NCBI GenBank assembly: GCA_027023165.1
Contig: JALVWX010000178.1
Span: 1-7,999 of the forward strand
From: Thermococcus sp.
Lineage (GTDB): Archaea; Methanobacteriota_B; Thermococci; Thermococcales; Thermococcaceae
Length of the DNA: 7,999 nt
Reading direction: 5' to 3'
Positions 5,461 through 7,999 of the stretch are shown here, piece by piece. How positions within the stretch are numbered: position 1 is the stretch's first letter; each line of letters starts with the position of its first letter. The notes beneath the pieces were generated by a model. The model was not told the DNA's origin. It made no database searches and worked only from the letters and a program-made list of their open reading frames with translations. The position numbers were made by a program, and so were the translations under genes.

Positions 5461-6720
5461 ATGGACGGGAGGAACGCAGTGCTCATGTCGTCGGCGCTGG
5501 TTTTTCTGCTCACCCTTGCACCGGTGCCCTTTGCTGGGCTTATCGGAGCTGTTATTGGGGGGATAATAGGACTGGCAGTAGCATTCGTCCTCTCAAAGAA
5601 TCTTCAGCCCCAGCAGAACATACCGCCCGACGTTTTGGAGTACAAGAAAGAGATAGAAGAGCAGGTTAAGGTCATATCCGAGATACTCGATAGGATAGCA
5701 GAGGGAGACTTCACAGTTGAGGACAAGGAACTCAACGGTAGTCTCGCCGAGATAAGGCATGCCATAGAGAAGATGCGCAAGAACCTCCGGGAACTGGGAC
5801 TGGCCATCAAGAACGCCACGGATACCGTTCAGGAGAGGGGCAGGCTAATAAGCGAGAACATCGAGCAGATAAGCGAGGCGATAAACCAAGTTGCTGAGGC
5901 GATAAACCAGGTCAGCATCGAGGCCCAGCGCGAGCAGGAGAACATAAACCAGATGACCGAAACCATGCGCTACATCGATGAGATTGGAAAGGAGACAATA
6001 CAGACGATGGAGGACTTTGAAAACTCGATGAGCGAGGTCGTTTCCCTTGCAAGGGAGGGCGGCCAGAAGGGTCAGGAGGCCGTTGGCCAGATCGAGGAGA
6101 TACGGAACATGATGCTCATGATCGAGGAGACAGTCAAGGGCGTTGCCGAGATGGGCAAGAACATCGCCAACATCACCAACGTCATCACGGGAATCGCCGA
6201 GCAGACCAATCTTCTAGCTTTGAACGCTGCCATCGAGGCCGCCCGCGCTGGGGAGGCCGGAAAGGGCTTTGCTGTCGTTGCCGAGGAGATAAGGAACCTC
6301 GCGGAGGAGAGCAAGAGCGCGGCAGATGATATACGGGACATAGTCAACCAGATAATGGACAAAATCCAGGAGAGCGTCAACGTAACCGGGAAGAGCGTTG
6401 AGACGGTCACCAATTCAACGGAAGTCCTTAAGGAGAGCGTTTCCTATCTCACCCACATCGCGGAGCTTATGGAGGAAATGGAGGTCAAGGCCAACGAGCT
6501 GAAGAACAAGGTCCTTGAGGAGGGAGAGAAGATAGACGAGGGACTGCGCTTCCTCGAGAACCTGGCCGCGAGCGCCGAGGAGACCACAGCCGCGGCTGAG
6601 GAGGTCAGTGCTGCAGCGGAGGAGCAGACTTCCGCACTCCAGGAGGTTCATGCGGCCATACGTGACTTCGAACAGGTTATCCAGGAGCTTGCAGGCTTTG
6701 TGAGCAGGCTGAAGCTCTGA
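5461..6720 (+). CDS. Methyl-accepting chemotaxis protein without an extracellular sensor domain
   Basis: A 419-residue transducer that would control CheA kinase and so the archaellum. Two hydrophobic helices (about 6-20 and 24-45) are joined by only a few residues (PVPF), so the protein is a membrane hairpin with no periplasmic ligand domain. A HAMP-like segment follows, with [10 protein letters not shown] and a second helix [18 protein letters not shown]. Then comes a long antiparallel coiled coil. The conserved hairpin tip [20 protein letters not shown] begins at residue 245 and runs on into [17 protein letters not shown]. Paired Glu/Gln residues near 373-391 (AEETT, AEEVS, AEEQTS) are likely methylation sites. 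No CheR-docking pentapeptide ends it. Start ATG 5461 has GGAGGGG five bases before; a GTG at 5455 overlaps that site. No other che gene is in the window. Confidence 0.93.
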   Translation: MDGRNAVLMSSALVFLLTLAPVPFAGLIGAVIGGIIGLAVAFVLSKNLQPQQNIPPDVLEYKKEIEEQVKVISEILDRIAEGDFTVEDKELNGSLAEIRHAIEKMRKNLRELGLAIKNATDTVQERGRLISENIEQISEAINQVAEAINQVSIEAQREQENINQMTETMRYIDEIGKETIQTMEDFENSMSEVVSLAREGGQKGQEAVGQIEEIRNMMLMIEETVKGVAEMGKNIANITNVITGIAEQTNLLALNAAIEAARAGEAGKGFAVVAEEIRNLAEESKSAADDIRDIVNQIMDKIQESVNVTGKSVETVTNSTEVLKESVSYLTHIAELMEEMEVKANELKNKVLEEGEKIDEGLRFLENLAASAEETTAAAEEVSAAAEEQTSALQEVHAAIRDFEQVIQELAGFVSRLKL

Positions 6721-6722
6721 GC

Positions 6723-7391
6723 TTAGCCCGCCCACTCCCTTTCCCTGTACCTGCCGCGGCTCTCTATCTCCCCGAGTTTTTCTTCGATTTCCTCCCTCGC
6801 TTCTTCTCCCAGGATCTCCGCATAGCCCTCCAAAACGGCCTCGAATCCCTGATCAGCCCAGGTATAATGGGTGCTCTCCATAGCACGCCTGAGGAGGTGG
6901 AGGTCAACCCCCCTCGCCTCCAGCGTGGAGTCAAAGTCCGCCAGTCCAAAGTCGATGAGATAAACCTTTCCGTCCCTGAGTATCATGTTGGAGGTCGTCA
7001 AATCGCCGTGGACTATGCCAGCTCTGTGAAGCTTTGCCAACTGCCTTCCAATCTCCCCGCACAGCTCCAGCCTGTCCGCAAGGGAAATCTTCTCAAGGTG
7101 CTCCCTCAGCCTTTCGCCGTCTATGAACTCCATGGCGATTTTCATGTCCCTCAAATCAACCTCGTAGACGTGGGGGCAGTTAACACCCGCCTCCCTGGCC
7201 CTGTGGAGAATCCGCGCCTCTCTGACGGTTCTCTCCTTTCTCAGCCTAACGTCGATCTCCCTTATCCTGTATCTCTTCGGAATCCTATGCTTCACGATAA
7301 CTTTCTCACCGGGAAGAAGATCCACTCCAAAGAACTCCTCAAACTCCGCCAGGTAGATCTTCGCCTCCGCACCCTGCTTTATCAGTTCCAC
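6723..7391 (-). CDS. Bud32-type atypical protein kinase/ATPase of the KEOPS complex
   Basis: At 222 residues this is the compact size of Bud32/PRPK, the kinase-fold subunit that works with Kae1 in making N6-threonylcarbamoyl-adenosine at position 37 of ANN-decoding tRNAs. Visible motifs are the short nucleotide loop QGAEAKIY (6-13), Lys34 in VIVKHRIPKRYR (a Bud32 hallmark), EFIDGERL as hinge, the catalytic HGDLTTSNMIL with Asp130 and Asn135, and IDFGLA with Asp147. There is no activation loop or large C-lobe of ordinary kinases, and no fused Kae1 domain as in some methanogens. Start GTG 7391 is set by GAGGTGA upstream. It lies 4 bases after the stop of the preceding gene, so the two share a transcript. 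It ends 2 bases from the convergent transducer gene. Confidence 0.92.
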   Translation of the reverse strand: MELIKQGAEAKIYLAEFEEFFGVDLLPGEKVIVKHRIPKRYRIREIDVRLRKERTVREARILHRAREAGVNCPHVYEVDLRDMKIAMEFIDGERLREHLEKISLADRLELCGEIGRQLAKLHRAGIVHGDLTTSNMILRDGKVYLIDFGLADFDSTLEARGVDLHLLRRAMESTHYTWADQGFEAVLEGYAEILGEEAREEIEEKLGEIESRGRYREREWAG

Positions 7392-7395
7392 GCTC

Positions 7396-7704
7396 TCACC
7401 TCTCCAGCTTCAGCTCTCCGATGAGCCTCTTGTAATCCCTCAGCACGGCCCTTATCTCGACCACGTTCTCGATCTTGATGACGAGCGTCCCGGTATCGTC
7501 CTTCACAACCAAAAGTGCCTTATCAACGTTTCCATCCTCGAGTTTCTCGCGGGCGTACCTCAGCTTCTCCTCCTTCGAGTCGAGCATATCATCGAAGAGC
7601 GACGCGACGTTCTCCACTTCTATTTCGACTATCCCGTACTCCTCCAGCCTCTCGAAAATTTCCTTGGCCTTTTCGGGGGCTATCTCGTATACCCTCAGCT
7701 CCAC
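7396..7704 (-). CDS. Unrecognised 102-residue protein upstream of the Bud32 gene
   Basis: I do not recognise this protein. It is soluble and charged. It opens with a strand and helix (MELRVYEIAPEKAKEIFERLEEYG), then an acidic strand VEIEVEN, a lysine-rich helix (DSKEEKLRYAREKLED) and two strands (KALLVVKDD, TLVIKIENV) before a terminal helix RAVLRDYKRLIGELKLER. The pattern suggests a small alpha/beta domain with no cysteine or membrane segment. Start GTG 7704 is preceded by GGAGGGGTG. Its stop is 4 bases before the kinase start and overlaps that gene's ribosome binding site region, so co-expression with the kinase is very likely. Whether it works with KEOPS is only suggested by this position. 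Confidence 0.82.
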   Translation of the reverse strand: MELRVYEIAPEKAKEIFERLEEYGIVEIEVENVASLFDDMLDSKEEKLRYAREKLEDGNVDKALLVVKDDTGTLVIKIENVVEIRAVLRDYKRLIGELKLER

Positions 7705-7734
7705 GGTTCACACCCCTCCTTGATAGACCTCTCT

Positions 7735-7750
7735 CGTTTTAGCCCTTTCC
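7735..7750 (-). promoter_or_regulatory. Possible promoter of the kinase operon
   Basis: On the minus strand GGAAAGGG precedes CTAAAACG, a purine-rich BRE with an imperfect TATA box. It would start transcription near 7714, close to the ribosome binding site of the gene at 7704. A second candidate, ATTAAATTTG near 7783-7793, would give a leader of about 60 bases. Confidence 0.3.
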
Positions 7751-7811
7751 TCCGGATTTCCATTAGGTCTTTGTCGTATCTTCAAATTTAATCCATTTTT
7801 TTGAAATTTTT

Positions 7812-7830
7812 GACCCAAAACTTTTTATAG
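7812..7830 (+). promoter_or_regulatory. Promoter of the thermosome gene
   Basis: An AT-rich stretch ends in ACCCAAAAC (7813-7821) followed by TTTTTATAG (7822-7830), a strong TATA box. The predicted start is near 7853, giving a leader of roughly 27 bases. The 7830-7850 stretch just downstream is where the Thermococcales heat-shock repressor Phr normally binds. Confidence 0.6.
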
Positions 7831-7879
7831 AACACTGACGAAGTATCCCTGCAAAAATAGATGAATGGGGGAATGTGAA

Positions 7880-7999
7880 ATGGCACAGTTAAGCGGACAG
7901 CCGGTTGTTATTCTGCCGGAGGGAACCCAGAGGTACGTTGGAAGGGACGCCCAGAGGCTCAACATCCTCGCGGCCAGGATCATCGCCGAGACCATAAGA
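7880..7999 (+). CDS. Thermosome (group II chaperonin) subunit, N-terminal 40 residues
   Basis: The frame from ATG 7880 gives [20 protein letters not shown], then [20 protein letters not shown], and is open to the window edge. This is the conserved thermosome N-terminus: the [10 protein letters not shown] strand contributes to inter-subunit contacts, and the following helix opens the equatorial ATPase domain. The protein builds the double-ring chaperonin that folds proteins in the cytoplasm with ATP. The ribosome binding site is not a classic one (GGGGGAATGTGAA just before the ATG). Alpha and beta subunits cannot be told apart from 40 residues. The C-terminal four-fifths and more lie beyond the right edge. 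Confidence 0.93.
   Translation, partial: MAQLSGQPVVILPEGTQRYVGRDAQRLNILAARIIAETIR

Noticed and set aside
5871..5919. Short tandem repeat GAGGCGATAAACCA in the transducer gene
   Set aside because: It encodes two successive heptads ([14 protein letters not shown]) of the coiled coil, which is ordinary for this protein class.

Overview
The window looks like chromosome from a hyperthermophilic euryarchaeon of the order Thermococcales, most likely Thermococcus. The reasons are the gene content (geranylgeranylglyceryl phosphate synthase for ether lipids, a thermosome subunit, a Bud32-type kinase, an AF2212-like antitoxin with a PIN toxin), strong GGAGGTG/GGTGA ribosome binding sites, archaeal BRE/TATA promoters, dense packing with many overlaps, and Glu/Lys/Arg-rich proteins. 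No insertion sequence, CRISPR array, tRNA or rRNA was seen.

Layout. Positions 1-733 (minus) hold the N-terminal part of a secreted or membrane-anchored GH5-like glycosidase that runs off the left edge. Positions 734-1072 have no protein gene. They contain a GC-rich hairpin at 856-926 that, read on the minus strand, has the architecture of an archaeal H/ACA guide RNA, plus promoter elements in both directions. A small unknown gene (1073-1312, plus) follows. It overlaps by 12 bases the 3' end of a compact four-gene minus-strand operon, read from 3170 down to 1301: a GIY-YIG (DUF123-type) nuclease, an AF2212-like antitoxin, a PIN-domain toxin and GGGP synthase. Successive genes in it overlap or lie 2 bases apart.

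A perfectly palindromic TATA box at 3190-3201 separates that operon from a divergent plus-strand pair: a small acidic DUF2095-like protein and a MutS-related ATPase (3624-5354). After a possible terminator and a clear promoter comes a methyl-accepting chemotaxis transducer with a membrane hairpin but no extracellular sensor (5461-6720). Two bases beyond its stop it meets a convergent minus-strand pair: a Bud32-type kinase of the KEOPS complex and an unrecognised 102-residue protein upstream of it. At the right edge a thermosome subunit begins (7880 to the end) behind a strong promoter.

How the genes relate. Most of this is housekeeping: lipid synthesis, tRNA modification, protein folding and taxis. 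The points worth a second look are the H/ACA-like RNA, the toxin-antitoxin pair embedded in the operon of an essential lipid gene, and the GIY-YIG nuclease and MutS-like ATPase facing each other across one symmetric TATA box. That last arrangement recalls plant MSH1, where the two domain types are fused.
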